A program made the position numbers and the translations under genes. Positions 46,266 through 56,244 of a DNA stretch of 64,000 nt are shown in pieces. Origin of the DNA: Metridium senile (Eukaryota; Cnidaria; Anthozoa; Actiniaria; Metridiidae); NCBI GenBank assembly GCA_949775045.1, contig OX459108.1, forward strand, positions 14,035,711 to 14,099,710, in the 5' to 3' direction. Every line of letters starts with the position of its first letter. Positions within the stretch are counted from its first letter, which is position 1. The notes beneath the pieces were generated by a model, which was not told the DNA's origin, did no database searches, and was given only the letters and a program-made list of their open reading frames with translations.

Positions 46266-46271
46266 TAATAA
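46266..46271 (+). terminator. Poly(A) signal of the acidic-protein gene
   Basis: AATAAA about 35 nt after the TGA stop at 46231, a usual spacing for a short 3' UTR, and before the right arm begins at about 46322. Confidence 0.6.
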
Positions 46272-46466
46272 AAATATATATTCATAAACGGTAAAGTCTA
46301 GTCTTGTTTGATTTTTAAAACGTATGCCATATGTATGAATAACTCCGTATTTGTATTGGTGGAATCGCGGGGCAAGTCTGGGGATGTTGACAAACTCAAA
46401 GAGAAAACTGCAATGTCAGCACAATAGGCTAGGGGAATACACAACAAGTTGAATTTAATCCCGTTT

Positions 46467-46567
46467 GTCCTTGTCATCCTGGGTTTGTCCTCATCATCCT
46501 GGGTTTGTCCTCATCATCCTGGGTTTTGTCCTGCTCATCCTGGGTTTTGTCCTGCTCATCCTTGCCT
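46467..46567. repeat. Short tandem repeat upstream of the right zinc-finger gene
   Basis: Mirror copy of the array at 45375-45475: CCTGGGTTTGTCCTCATCAT and CCTGGGTTTTGTCCTGCTCA units. Confidence 0.85.
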
Positions 46568-46635
46568 TAAACCTCGATAAATGTGAACATTTGGGGTAAA
46601 CGTCGTCTTTTCCAAGAGAACGTCAAAGTATCAAC

Positions 46636-46947
46636 ATGGTCAATCGAGTCTGTCGTGATTGTCCTATCCCTGATTGTGGAGCGAAATACTTGGTGAAACT
46701 ATCAAATCATCTAACTGATGTACATCAATTAGATCACATTGAACGAAGGAAATGCCTACAAGAAGCAAAACTTCAGCCGAAAGTAAAAGTGGTTGTCTAT
46801 CTCGACTCTAAAGAGAAGAATAAATTAAAGTATGAAGATAGCATTGTTTATGAACCATCTTTACCAAGAAAGCCACAACAAGTCCAAAGACGGAAAAAGA
46901 TCAGTAGACCTCGAAACGTAAAGAGAAAATCAAAGAAAGCTCTCTGA
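46636..46947 (+). CDS. Zinc-finger protein of the foldback element, right-arm copy
   Basis: 103 codons from ATG at 46636; the protein is identical to that encoded at 44988-45299 on the minus strand, and I saw no nucleotide difference in the parts I compared. It lies downstream of, and in the same direction as, the acidic-protein gene but has its own upstream repeat array. Identity of the copies means either very recent formation of the element or gene conversion between arms. Confidence 0.7.
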   Translation: MVNRVCRDCPIPDCGAKYLVKLSNHLTDVHQLDHIERRKCLQEAKLQPKVKVVVYLDSKEKNKLKYEDSIVYEPSLPRKPQQVQRRKKISRPRNVKRKSKKAL

Positions 46948-48247
46948 GCTATGAACCCACTTTGGTTTGCAGAATATATAATATTTTCATCATTACAAGA
47001 TATGCCTCTACGAGGCTGACAGACTTAACGCAGTCGGGAGAAAAGCCAGTCGAAGAAATATAATGGATACTTTCAATTATCGGATATGTTAAAAGTTATA
47101 TAGCATTATATATAGAATACAAACTGCTCAAACTCATTTAATGATTTAAATTTGATAAACAAACAAAACATGTACAAGGATAAGTTAAACAATAGGCACG
47201 CGCCCAGACTAATTGTACAAACTCATTATTATAATATTAGTGTTTGAAAAGTAAGAAGTTCTTCGTTCTCTTGTTATATCAGTAAGATTAGTAATTGCTC
47301 CAAAAACTAATCGCAAAAACTGTTTTAAAAGTTTTAACTTTAAGGTTAGTTAAAGTTTAATTAAGAAAAGCTAATAAAACCCGTTGAATTACTCAATGTT
47401 TACAAATGTACTCATTCAACCTTTAATTGACTATACCTAGCTACGATGTGTTATTGTTTAATTCGGCACACTTATTATTGTTTAAAAAGAAAGAACTGCG
47501 TAGTCTATTTTTGTTATATCAGTAAGGAATATCTAACGCCATAATTTTGTTTGTTTATTTCTCGATTTATAGGCAAGCATTGCAATTTTACTTCAAAAAC
47601 AAAAAAAATTATTTTGTCTATGAACTAAACAATAGATTTGCAGGTGGTGACGCGGCACGCGCCAAGACTGTAAAAACACATTATCATAATAAATATCACA
47701 AAAAAAAAAAAAAAAGCTATTAAATGGCCGTCGTTCTCGTGTTCTATCAGTAAGAAATACTGATATAACACAATTTTTGTTTGTTGACTTCAATATCAAG
47801 CATTTCTTTTGTCAATGAACTAAACACAAAAGATTTGCATTTGGTGACGCGCATGTTTGTAGTTAGAAAAACCGCTATTATTAAAGGAATTTTAAAAATG
47901 ACGCTTAGGAGTTTTAGATATGAAGAATTTCTTTTGTTTAGCGAAATAGGACGCCACATTTAATCCTAGAGCCGAGAATTTCCTTTGTTCTGCAAAAGGA
48001 CGCCGCGTCTTCTTTTGTTCGACGCATGCTAAGGAATTTGAAATATGAGGAATTTCCTTTGTTTCTGGGTTGCACCGGCGCACCGCCGGTGCGGGTGGCG
48101 TAGGATTGGTACTCGCATACTACTTGTCAAAACTCTAAATATAGCAAATACTTCAGATTTAATAAGTTATTAGATAACGTGGGCCAAAAATGTTTCCTTT
48201 TGATTTCAGTTTTTCGATATTGTTTTTGTTATTCAAGACAGTGACTA

Positions 48248-48515
48248 TATTTTCTCCTATAAATGACAGGTTTTTATTCATAACTACTGCGTCTAATATT
48301 AATATGATAGTATTATCATATCTAGCTGCGTCAGAATTACTGCAGAACTCCTCGACAACTAGTTAACTTTTTGTGGAACAGTTTTAGTTCTGATCCACTA
48401 TATTTTCTCCTAAAAGTGACAGGTTTTTATTCATAACTCGATCTAAATATAAGAATTACTACATAACTCCTCGGCGACTACTTAACATTTTTTGGAACAG
48501 TTTTCTGTTGTTGTA
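48248..48515. repeat. Duplication, period about 155 bp, two copies
   Basis: TATATTTTCTCCTATAAATG / TATATTTTCTCCTAAAAGTG with ACAGGTTTTTATTCATAACT, then ACTCCTCGACAACTAGTTAA / ACTCCTCGGCGACTACTTAA and GGAACAGTTTT, in copies starting at about 48248 and 48400. Confidence 0.85.
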
Positions 48516-48769
48516 GAAAACCGCTTAAAAACACCTCAAGGTTTTTATTGATGAATAACTGAACTATTAATCTTTGCAATTTGTTTCCAGTTCTTGTAAG
48601 TCTTTCATGCAGATCTTGTTTCTCAGCTGTTGTAGACAACCACTATTAAGACGTCACCTCTAAGCTTTAACTCATTAGTCTTAATACATTAATGGCTCGG
48701 CATAAGTAGTTGTTAGTCGTGTACGTGCCTCTAAGTTTTGCATTTGTTTGTTTTTTCTTTTGTTTTTAG

Positions 48770-49160
48770 ATGGGAGAGGAACAGGGATTAAAATATCCTT
48801 CCTCACAAATTTTATACAATTTTCTTCCTCCTCCCTATTTTTTTCGACCATTTCTCCCTCCTCCCTGATTTTGTTTGCTTTTTCTAAATGATATCTATTA
48901 AGGCTATGCATTAGAGTGCAAACGTCTTTGAACTATTTAGTAGTTTAGTTGTATTTCATAGACAATCTGTTCGCATAAAATTGGCCCAAATAATATTACA
49001 ATCAGTCCAATAAGACTTTAATAATTAATTAGGTAAAATCGACCTTCTTCCTCTTTCATTTACATTTTAATTCTCCCTCCTCCCTCTATTTTTCACCTCT
49101 TTTTCTCCCTCCTCTCTGTTTATTTTAGCTGCATGTTTCTCCCTCCTCCCTGATCTGTTC
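48770..49160. repeat. CTCC-rich low-complexity stretch
   Basis: CTCCCTCCTCCCT-type pyrimidine blocks recur at about 48825, 48860, 49075, 49105 and 49140, alternating with AT-rich sequence. The 76-codon Glu/Lys-rich frame on the minus strand (48681-48911) is a product of this composition. Confidence 0.75.
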
Positions 49161-49308
49161 TTCTCCTCTCTTTTTACTATTTATCGTTCAATATTGTTCC
49201 TGCTGTTTCAAACGACTGGTACATTAGGCTTTTATTCACAATTCTAAATATAGGTATTACTGAAGAATAAGTAATTAGGTCGATGTGTACGTGCACATTT
49301 TAAATGTT

Positions 49309-49402
49309 AAAACATTTTGGCACAGCAGTTTTACCATTGTGACATTTTGGCACAGCAGTTTTCAATTGTCACATTTTGGCACAGTAGTTTTCTATTGTCA
49401 CT
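49309..49402. repeat. 33-bp tandem repeat, three copies
   Basis: ACATTTTGGCACAGCAGTTT occurs three times (starts about 49312, 49341, 49371) with the linker TCAATTGTC-like. Confidence 0.9.
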
Positions 49403-49626
49403 GTTTCTCTCCTAATTTGAATACTTATAACCTAAGGGCTCAATTGTCGGCTCGGGCGACAAGTGAACAGAGTTTGTTTGAAGTGTTGTTCTCTCCCATG
49501 ACACTAGGGCTTTTCACCGGGTTGTCCGGTTTACCTCCTTGCAATTTTGTCCTTGCACAAGAGCAGAGTTGTGTGTCAGTTGTGGAGGTACTGGAAGTGG
49601 GTCTGAGTCTGAAGATTCCATTAATA

Positions 49627-49921
49627 CATCCTCGGGATCCCAGTGGTAATCTTCTGTCGCTCGTTTCTCGCTCCCAGAATAAATACCCCTGGGAACGTAG
49701 TCTGTTGGAGCTTGTTCCGGAAGTCAAAATTCAAACTTATTTAACGACTTTCTTTGAATGGTTATCTTGATTTTCATTGGTCGACCTAATAAGGTCGACC
49801 AATCAGGAAAGAGCTGAATTTTGACTTCCGGAACAAGCTCCAACAGACTACGTTCCCCGGGGTATTTATTCTGGGAGCGAGAAACGAGCGACAGAAGATT
49901 ACCCCTGAGTTCCCGAGGATG
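49627..49921. mobile_element. Palindromic miniature element with CATCCTCGGGA ends
   Basis: Arms share GTAATCTTCTGTCGCTCGTT, CTCGCTCCCAGAATAAATAC and GTTGGAGCTTGTTCCGGAAG with their complements on the other side; the centre is ATTGGTCGACC-TAATAA-GGTCGACCAAT near 49790. About 295 bp. No clear target duplication. The 161-codon frame at 49285-49770 runs through the left arm and is not supported as a gene. Confidence 0.75.
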
Positions 49922-50404
49922 ACTTAAAAACTATAAAATATACTATAAAAAGCTTGTTAGATGTAGATAAATGTCGAATGTTTACGCATTGTGTTTGTCG
50001 CTAGCTGCTATGTTATCCTTGGATTTAACACAGCCTTCGCCTCGATTCCGTGCTATATGCGAGCCCGCCGTGCAAAGTCCAGCGGTAATAGACAAAAAAA
50101 GCAGGAATTCGAAACTGAACACTTTTGTCAGCTGGCCAAATATATTCTCACTCATTAAGGTGCCAAAAAATGGTAATAAAGTATGTACGTGTCCCAAGTA
50201 CGTTCATAACATTTAATAATTTATTTTATTTGTTTTAAAAACTTTCAATACGTTACCTCCAACTGACATATACTTCCAAAAACAGGGCCACAGGGCTCTA
50301 TTTAGAATTAGCTATGCTAAAGTAGATACCCTGTATAAATATTGATTAAATGAAAAAATAAAAATAAAACACTTTCATAACTGAACAGTTAGATATTAAA
50401 CAGC
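49922..50404. other. Non-coding stretch
   Basis: A plus-strand frame at 49971-50216 (81 codons, ATG start) has protein-like composition (for example LSLDLTQPSPRFRAICEPAV) but I do not recognise it and its length is within chance. No repeat seen. Confidence 0.3.
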
Positions 50405-50553
50405 AATAGGTGGACGTAGTGTTTACAAGTGTTGGTATTGTGATGCTAATTTGCCAACCATTTTCCAATAGATTTTGTAATTTTCTTTGTTCTAATGACA
50501 ATGGTTGGTTGGCAAAATCATGATAAAATTGGTCACTGTACGTCCACCTATTA
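50405..50553. mobile_element. Palindromic element with AATAGGTGGACG ends
   Basis: AATAGGTGGACGTAGTG on the left and CACTGTACGTCCACCTATT on the right; TTTGCCAACCATT pairs with AATGGTTGGTTGGCAAA around a centre near 50480. About 148 bp. An interior copy lies at 1912-2015. Confidence 0.65.
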
Positions 50554-50596
50554 CATAAATATATAGACCGAATACCAATATAGCCGCCACTTCATA

Positions 50597-50886
50597 TACA
50601 CCTATTTCAAAAATCGTTGTCGCAGCTGAAGCTACAGTCCACACTCTAAAGCCTGCAAAGGATGCTGGTTGCATGGACTTAATTTGTGATTTATTACTTG
50701 TGTTTTTAAAGAAATATTTGTATTCATATCTACCACAACAACAACTTGTTAAGGTCATATATAAATGTACAACCAAAATATTCTATGAATAAATCGATAA
50801 AAAGAGAAAAAATACCGACATCCCTTGCAGGCTTCAGAGTGTGGACTGCAGCTTTGATTGCGACAACGATTTTTGAAATAGGTGTA
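50597..50886. mobile_element. TACACCTATTTC-family element, copy 7
   Basis: Complete: TACACCTATTTCAAAAATCG to GATTTTTGAAATAGGTGTA, with GCCTGCAAAGGATGCTGGT and CCGACATCCCTTGCAGGC. About 290 bp, flanked by TA on the left and TC on the right if the terminal TA is counted as part of the element, so the duplication could be the TA dinucleotide. Confidence 0.8.
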
Positions 50887-51323
50887 TCATATTTCATTCG
50901 TTACTTAATTGACAACCACATCAAATTATAGATTATAATGACAATGACATCAACAAAGGTAAACAGTTTGAGACAAAAAAATTAAATTCTTGAGGAGTTA
51001 CGAGAATTTCAAAAGTGTGAATAACGTCACAACGAGGCCAGCAAAGAAACAGTTCACTGAATACATACAAATCTAGTCTGTAATTTTGATTCCAAATAGC
51101 TTCACTTTAATTACATCTATATAAGCAATAACACTTTCCAAAAATATAGATTTCTGCTTGCTTTTTCTGATGGTGGTACTTATTTTTCACGATCAGTTTT
51201 TATTTGTGAAAGTCCTATTGGCATTCGGTCAATAATAATATGCAAGTTGGAAAAGGTTGTAACGCATGCAGGTAGCTCATGTTGAAGTAAAAAGGTTCAA
51301 ACGACATTCCTTCTGCCTTATGT
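50887..51323. other. Non-coding stretch
   Basis: AT-rich with no supported gene or repeat seen. Confidence 0.3.
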
Positions 51324-51400
51324 ACAACTAATTCAAAAAGGGTCGGACGGGGCGAACGGTGATTGGCGATTACACGACCGAAAGGAACTATGGTAATACG
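51324..51400. mobile_element. Left-arm fragment of the third interior type
   Basis: GTACAACTAATTCAAAAAGG, CGGGGCGAACGGTGATTGGC and GATTACACGACCGAAAGGAA match the left arm of the element at 18449-18749; no right arm follows. Confidence 0.6.
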
Positions 51401-51609
51401 AATTCCTTCTTATTCGTTTCTAAATTACCCAAACAATGCCTCCACCGTTCAGCCAAACCTTCGATACACCCATCTAAGGACATCAACAAGAAGACAAAAA
51501 GAATCGAAGGTTCAAAAGTACCAATATATGAGATGAGATCAACTTTATTTAGGCACGCTAGCCTATTCAATAAACAAATACTGATTTCCGATAGGGGGTG
51601 GGGGTGGAC

Positions 51610-51765
51610 AAACTAATATACAATATACAATATATACAATGATATAACTATATGCACTAATTGCTATGATAAAATGTTCATAAAAGGGAACTAGTTATAT
51701 GTATAATCTAAAATTTATGGCCATGGGACTTTTGTAAGGTAATTAGCGGCAAAAAAATACAGGAA
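51610..51765. repeat. Dispersed repeat shared with 42085-42235
   Basis: ATGATATAACTATATGCAC, GGGAACTAGTTATATG, TGTATAATCTAAAATTTATG and GGTAATTAGCGGCAAAA. It precedes the TACACCTATTTC element at 51839, as the other copy precedes the one at 42464, so the two loci may derive from one duplicated segment. Confidence 0.7.
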
Positions 51766-51838
51766 GTCGCAATTTGTAAAACCTCTCTGTAAAGAATTCC
51801 ATAGCTTGGCTCCACTGTAGCTGATACTTTTTTATATA

Positions 51839-52131
51839 TACACCTATTTCAAAAATCGTTGTCGCAAACAAAGCCACAGTCCACACTATGAAGCCTGCAA
51901 AGGATGTCGGTATTTCTTCTCTTGTTATCGATTTATTCATAGCATATTTTGATTGTACGTGTTTGTGTTATATGACCATAACAATTTGTTGCAGTTGTAG
52001 ATATGAATATAAAAAATTCTTTAAAAACGTGCAATAAATCACAAATTAAGTCCATATAACCGACATCCTTTGCAGGCTTCAGAGTGTGGACCGTAGCTTC
52101 GGCTGCGACAACGACTTTTGAAATAGGTGTA
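51839..52131. mobile_element. TACACCTATTTC-family element, copy 8
   Basis: Complete, about 293 bp: TACACCTATTTCAAAAATCG to GACTTTTGAAATAGGTGTA, with both landmarks. The interior runs in the opposite direction to copy 7 (GAAGAAATACCGACATCC versus GGATGTCGGTATTTCTTC), so the family inserts in both orientations. The flanks TATA and TATC agree with a TA duplication. Confidence 0.85.
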
Positions 52132-52449
52132 TATCCTTTAGTAAATCAACACTAACAGTGAGCGTGGGCTACCTGTGGTGCAAATATCGAAGTTCTGGCG
52201 GATGTGACCATGAATGTTGTTGTTATTATGCCCATCTTAGTTCCTGTATTAGAAGTAATTTACCTGTACGTGTGGCGCCATAGTGGTTTGTTTGTTGTAT
52301 TTGATAGCGGAATCAGTTAACACTTTAGCATAGTATACTGACTAATTTGGTCTTGCGGGCTGCCTTCACATGCAACTTTTCAGCTGTCAAAATGAAAATC
52401 GCTGTTTACAAAAGCAATTTCAACAATTTCTGATTGTTTGGCTTCAACT

Positions 52450-52562
52450 CTTAACTTACCGCTAAAAGGATTTTTCTCCAACAGGGAACGTTTCAGCGGT
52501 TTTAACCTTAATGTTAAAACCGCTGATATTTTTGTGTTCTTGTGAGAAAAATCAGTTTTAAG
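52450..52562. mobile_element. Small palindrome with hairpin CAGCGGTTTTAAC
   Basis: CAGCGGTTTTAAC (52494-52506) and its exact reverse complement (52513-52525) form a 13-bp stem. Outer partial pairing of GGATTTTTCTC with GAGAAAAATC and TTAACTT with AAGTTT-like sequence suggests an element of about 110 bp. Confidence 0.45.
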
Positions 52563-52679
52563 TTTCATTAATAAACACTTCTCGATTTAAGATTATTTAT
52601 CAGTTCAGCACCACAACAAGTAAAACAAATCAGAGTAACTCTGGTGATGAATTGTCATCTAAGTTGCCGTCCTTGATTT

Positions 52680-53010
52680 CAGTTCTACAGTTTTGAAACT
52701 AAGTTATTTGAATATTTGAGCAGAGTTATGTTCCAAAACTGAATATTAACTTAGAGGTAGTGCCGAGTCTCCCCAATTTGTAGGGCACTCGTGTTCAGTT
52801 ATATAGCACTCGTGTCTGCATGCTAAATACATTGAGGCGCTAAAAAAACAGTTTTATAACTGAACTATTTGAATATTCGAATATTTGAGCAGAGTTGTAT
52901 GCCAAAAGTATTAAACTTAGAGGTATAGTGTGAGTCTCCCCAATTAGTAGGGTACTTGTGTACAGTTTTGAATTCGCCATAGTACCACGGGAAAATAATT
53001 CCTCTGGCAC
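52680..53010. repeat. Tandem duplication, period about 160-180 bp, two copies
   Basis: GAATATTTGAGCAGAGTT, AACTTAGAGGTA and GAGTCTCCCCAATT recur in order (about 52712 and 52888 for the first block). TAACGTAGAGGTAGTAAGTG and CACTTGTGTCTGCATCAGCT near 53213-53270 are a third, broken copy beyond the microsatellite. Confidence 0.85.
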
Positions 53011-53075
53011 CCAGGGTACTTGAATACTGATTTGAGTGAGAAAAAAATCTTAAACTAGAAATGTGCCATAAATAC

Positions 53076-53213
<138 letters not shown>

Positions 53214-54239
53214 AACGTAGAGGTAGTAAGTGTGAATTAATATAGAACACTTGTGTCTGCATCAGCTAAATACATTTAGACGTTTAAAAGTGATATATTT
53301 ATTTTCCTCAGCTTGTTTCAGCGAGTTCTGTTTACTAACATGATCTTTCACTTTGACTATTTGTAACGTATCATAGTTAATAGAGGGTATTATCTTATTC
53401 TTATTCGTTTGATATTTTTACAGAACTACCTATGTTGAATTGCCTGTGGTGATTGTAACCGTGGGAGACACAGCTCTAAGTGCTACCAAACACAGGTAAC
53501 CCAACCATTCAAATATTGGTGGAAATTTGCCGGATTTTTGTCTATACATTTCAATTTAATTCCTAAAGAACTCGGTGTTGATCTTTGGTTTAGTATATGT
53601 TTCTTTTCTCAGAGAGTACTTTGTAATTTTGCGTACTAATTGACAACAAGAGTCAAAAAGTGAATGTTCTTCAACGTATAATGATACCGACAAAATAAAG
53701 ATATCGGTGTTCATTTTTCGATGAAAAAGAACTAAATAGACTCCGTCCTGTACTCTTTTTACCCCTGCAAAACTTCAATCAAGATCTTTGCTAAACTGCA
53801 ATCTTGGCAAAAACTAGTGAGACACTTTTACGGTTTTCTCTATTTTGACTTTTACCTATACGTCAGTTTCGCTATAATCCTCCCCTCCCCCTCCATGCAA
53901 TGTTGTTTTCCTTGACTGACACTGAGACCAAAATTGTGTAGTGGGGGAGGGAGAGTGGTTTTAACAACAAATTGAAGCACAAAAAGCACGCGCATTACGG
54001 TAAAGTCTAGTGTCCCTTTTTGAAGCAGTTGTGTCACTTAGGTTTTGAGGTTTCAAATGTAGGATAAAACGTGAGTGCTAGCAAACGTGTATATTATATA
54101 ACAATACTACATAAATAAATAAAGATCGCGGGTGGTTTATTGTCGATAAAAAAACGAAAATATATCCCGCCCTTCTCCGATCCATGAGGAGAAAAACTTA
54201 GACCGAGGTGTACTTATCCTTATCGGTAAATCGAAACAC
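53214..54239. other. Non-coding stretch
   Basis: No supported gene. Contains a partial duplication unit at the start and a pair of loosely inverted CT/GA-rich blocks near 53880 and 53943 (CTCCCCCTCC / GGGGGAGGGAG). Confidence 0.35.
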
Positions 54240-54385
54240 TAGCAAGTAATATAAACTAGTATAGGCTGCGTCGGTGTTTTATATAAACGATAGGTAATAG
54301 AATAAACTTTATAACAACATAAAAAATGTTGACTTAACTTTACTGACGTTTCGTGCTTTAGCCCTTCGTCGGGGTAAAATAGTTA
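54240..54385 (-). mobile_element. Penelope/retrozyme-type repeat copy
   Basis: Minus-strand order: hammerhead-like motif, AAGTTAAGTCAACATTTTTT, TATTACCTATCG, AAACACCGACGCAGCC, TATACTAG. The block corresponding to ACGGTGTTACAA has decayed to ATGTTGTTATAA. Confidence 0.65.
54339..54378 (-). ncRNA. Hammerhead-ribozyme-like motif
   Basis: Minus strand: TTTACC, CCGACGA, AGGGCTAAAGCAC (stem GGGC/GCAC, one mismatch), GAAAC, GTC, AGTAAA. The same arrangement as at 28287 and 56874, with C for the conserved U in CUGANGA. Confidence 0.4.
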
Positions 54386-54419
54386 GACTAAGCGAGATAC
54401 TGGTTATCGGTAAATCATG

Positions 54420-54850
54420 CAACTTCGCCCTTTTCCCTTTACCTTATGCCCTTCCCCTGGCCCTCCAAATATAGTCCAAGGTCTTTGATAAACATCAGGT
54501 CATAAATAGAGAAAGATAAGGAGTTTTATCATGAATAAATCATCCTCGCCCTTTTCCCTTTACCTTATGCCCTTCCCCTGGCCCTCCACATATTGTCCAA
54601 GGTCTCTGATAAACAGGTCATAAATAGAGAAAGATAAGGAGTTTCATCATGAATAAATCATCCTCGCCCTTTTCCCTTTACCTTATGCCCTTCTCCTGAT
54701 ATTCCACATATTGTCCAAGGTCTTTGATAAACAGGTCATAAATAGAAAAACGTGAATCATTTCCTTAGTTGAACAAATAAAGAAAGATAAGGAGTTTCAT
54801 CATCAATAAATCAGCCCCGCCCTCCACCCACCAACTGCCCCTCCACAAAA
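54420..54850. repeat. Tandem array of about 120 bp, three and a half copies
   Basis: CGCCCTTTTCCCTTTACCTT begins at about 54426, 54548 and 54666; each unit continues with GGTCTTTGATAAACA, GGTCATAAATAGA and GAAAGATAAGGAGTTT. The last, partial unit is diverged. Confidence 0.9.
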
Positions 54851-54944
54851 CCAAGAATGTCTCAGTTTTAGTTAAAATACAAGGTCCAAGTCCGGCTCGG
54901 AATTAAATTTCTCAATACGACTCTGTTGACAAAGCAAATTCAAT

Positions 54945-55005
54945 CCTGAAACATCAGTAAAGTTATAAGTCAACATTTTTAACGGTGTTACAAATTTATA
55001 TTGCC
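54945..55005. mobile_element. Fragment of the Penelope/retrozyme-type repeat
   Basis: ACATCAGTAAAGTTATAAGT and CAACATTTTTAACGGTGTTA followed by CAAATTTATATTGCCTA. The hammerhead-like core is missing. It lies directly before the pogo-like element. Confidence 0.5.
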
Positions 55006-55012
55006 TAGCATA

Positions 55013-55344
55013 CAGTAAAAACCCCACGTATAAGAACCTAAAATTTAAGAACCTGTCAGGCTGAGATTTAATTTTTTTGAGCCATGTGCAAAAGCATTGA
55101 CCTGTATGTAAATACAATAATGACAATGACAATGACAATGACAATTTTTTATTTTCACCTTACATTTTACAAATTAATATACATATAATAAATTATCCTT
55201 ATATAGGAGGAAAGGTGTTGTAATGATGAAGAGAGTGATGCTAATAGAACCTAGATAGCCTGATTTCAAGTTAAGCACCATTTATATAAGAACCTGTTCA
55301 GACTGACTTTGAAAAATCTAGGTTCTATACGCGGGATTTTATTG
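55013..55344. mobile_element. Pogo/Tigger-like miniature element
   Basis: The left end CAGTAAAAACCCCACGTATA and the right end ATACGCGGGATTTTATTG are inverted, with AGAACCTA inside both. TA flanks both ends (55011-55012, 55345-55346). CAGT-start terminal repeats with TA duplications are typical of pogo/Tigger within Tc1/mariner. The interior holds five ATGACA-type hexamers at about 55120-55143. No transposase. Confidence 0.65.
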
Positions 55345-55346
55345 TA

Positions 55347-56244
55347 TTCGAATTGGCTATAAATCGAATTGACCCTAAGCTAGTAGATTTCTATAAATAT
55401 ACTGATCATGAATTTCAAGTAGCAAATTTTTCAAGTCGCGCGCGCCGATAACACACCCTCGGCTCTTCATTATTATTAGTATCTGAGCTATGCACTGAAG
55501 TGCTCGAGGAAATTAAAAATTGTCGATTAGATTTTTATCAGTTTGATGTGGAGATAACCTTGTCTTTGAAGAGCATTTTTACGCTATATAGGACGAAAAC
55601 AATCATTTTCTTATTACTAAAATAAGTACTTATTATTTCCGCAATGAATTGACCCTTTGTATGCTCTCACTGTGGACAGCTCCGTCTTTGTTCGATTCGA
55701 ACAGTACGTACCAATCCAGTTTTATGCTCTCTAGCCCTCTGCACTATTTTTGATAAATGGCGCATTTGCACAGGGAACGCCTCAATTCAGAGGAAATTCA
55801 AATGTGTTTACTATTGTTAAGTGGATATATTTTTTCGAGCTTTACTTGAAATTTGTGATTATTTTTAAAACATATCAAGGCTTAGCCTGTGCAAATGCGT
55901 ACAGCGGTGCTAAATAAAGTGAAACTGCACAATCTCGTAAAGAGAGCCTGTGATTTATAGGTCAGCGCCTTCTCTTTCATATATATATTACAAGGTTATA
56001 GTACCAAAAGGGGCTTCCGTTAAAAAAAATTGTTGTGGATTTTTTTTCTGATTTTCTGTCAGAAATATTTTATCCAATGTGGGTGGATCTGATTGAGTTA
56101 ACGCGGGTCATTAATGATGAAACCACATCCTACTTCGATTCACGCAAATAACACTGAAAGAATGCATACAATTCCAAATATTCCAAATCCTTTATTGAAC
56201 AACTAACTTCAACAGAATCAACTCTTATTATCCTTATGAAGATG
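55347..56244. other. Non-coding stretch
   Basis: No supported gene. GTGCAAATGCG-type sequence near 55895 and AATGGCGCATTTGCACAGG near 55757 form a spaced inverted pair (GCATTTGCACAGG / CCTGTGCAAATGC), suggesting another decayed element between about 55755 and 55900. Confidence 0.4.

Larger units (their letters stand above)
43811..48123. mobile_element. 4.3-kb foldback element with 1.8-kb arms and three genes
   Basis: The ends are GTAGTATGCGAGTACCAATC and its reverse complement. Arms run 43811 to about 45615 and about 46322 to 48123 and look almost identical. TTGTCAAA lies outside both ends (43803-43810 and 48124-48131). If the element is taken as starting one base earlier and ending one base later (AGTAGT...ACTACT), the duplication is the 6-bp TGTCAA, which with an AG start and long terminal repeats fits Polinton/Maverick elements; the 8-bp reading fits hAT or P. 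The window shows no transposase, integrase or polymerase, so it is non-autonomous. A subterminal hairpin (GCACCGGCG, 3-nt loop, CGCCGGTGC at 43842-43862) is repeated at the other end. The array it interrupts continues on the right. Confidence 0.85.

Noticed and set aside
49285..49770. 161-codon frame as a gene
   Set aside because: It joins a 33-bp tandem repeat to the left arm of a palindromic element; no family resemblance.
50492..50931. Frames with recurring SFAGFRVWTVA / ATTIFEIGV segments as a protein family
   Set aside because: The segments are translations of the terminal repeats of the TACACCTATTTC element, so they recur wherever the element does.
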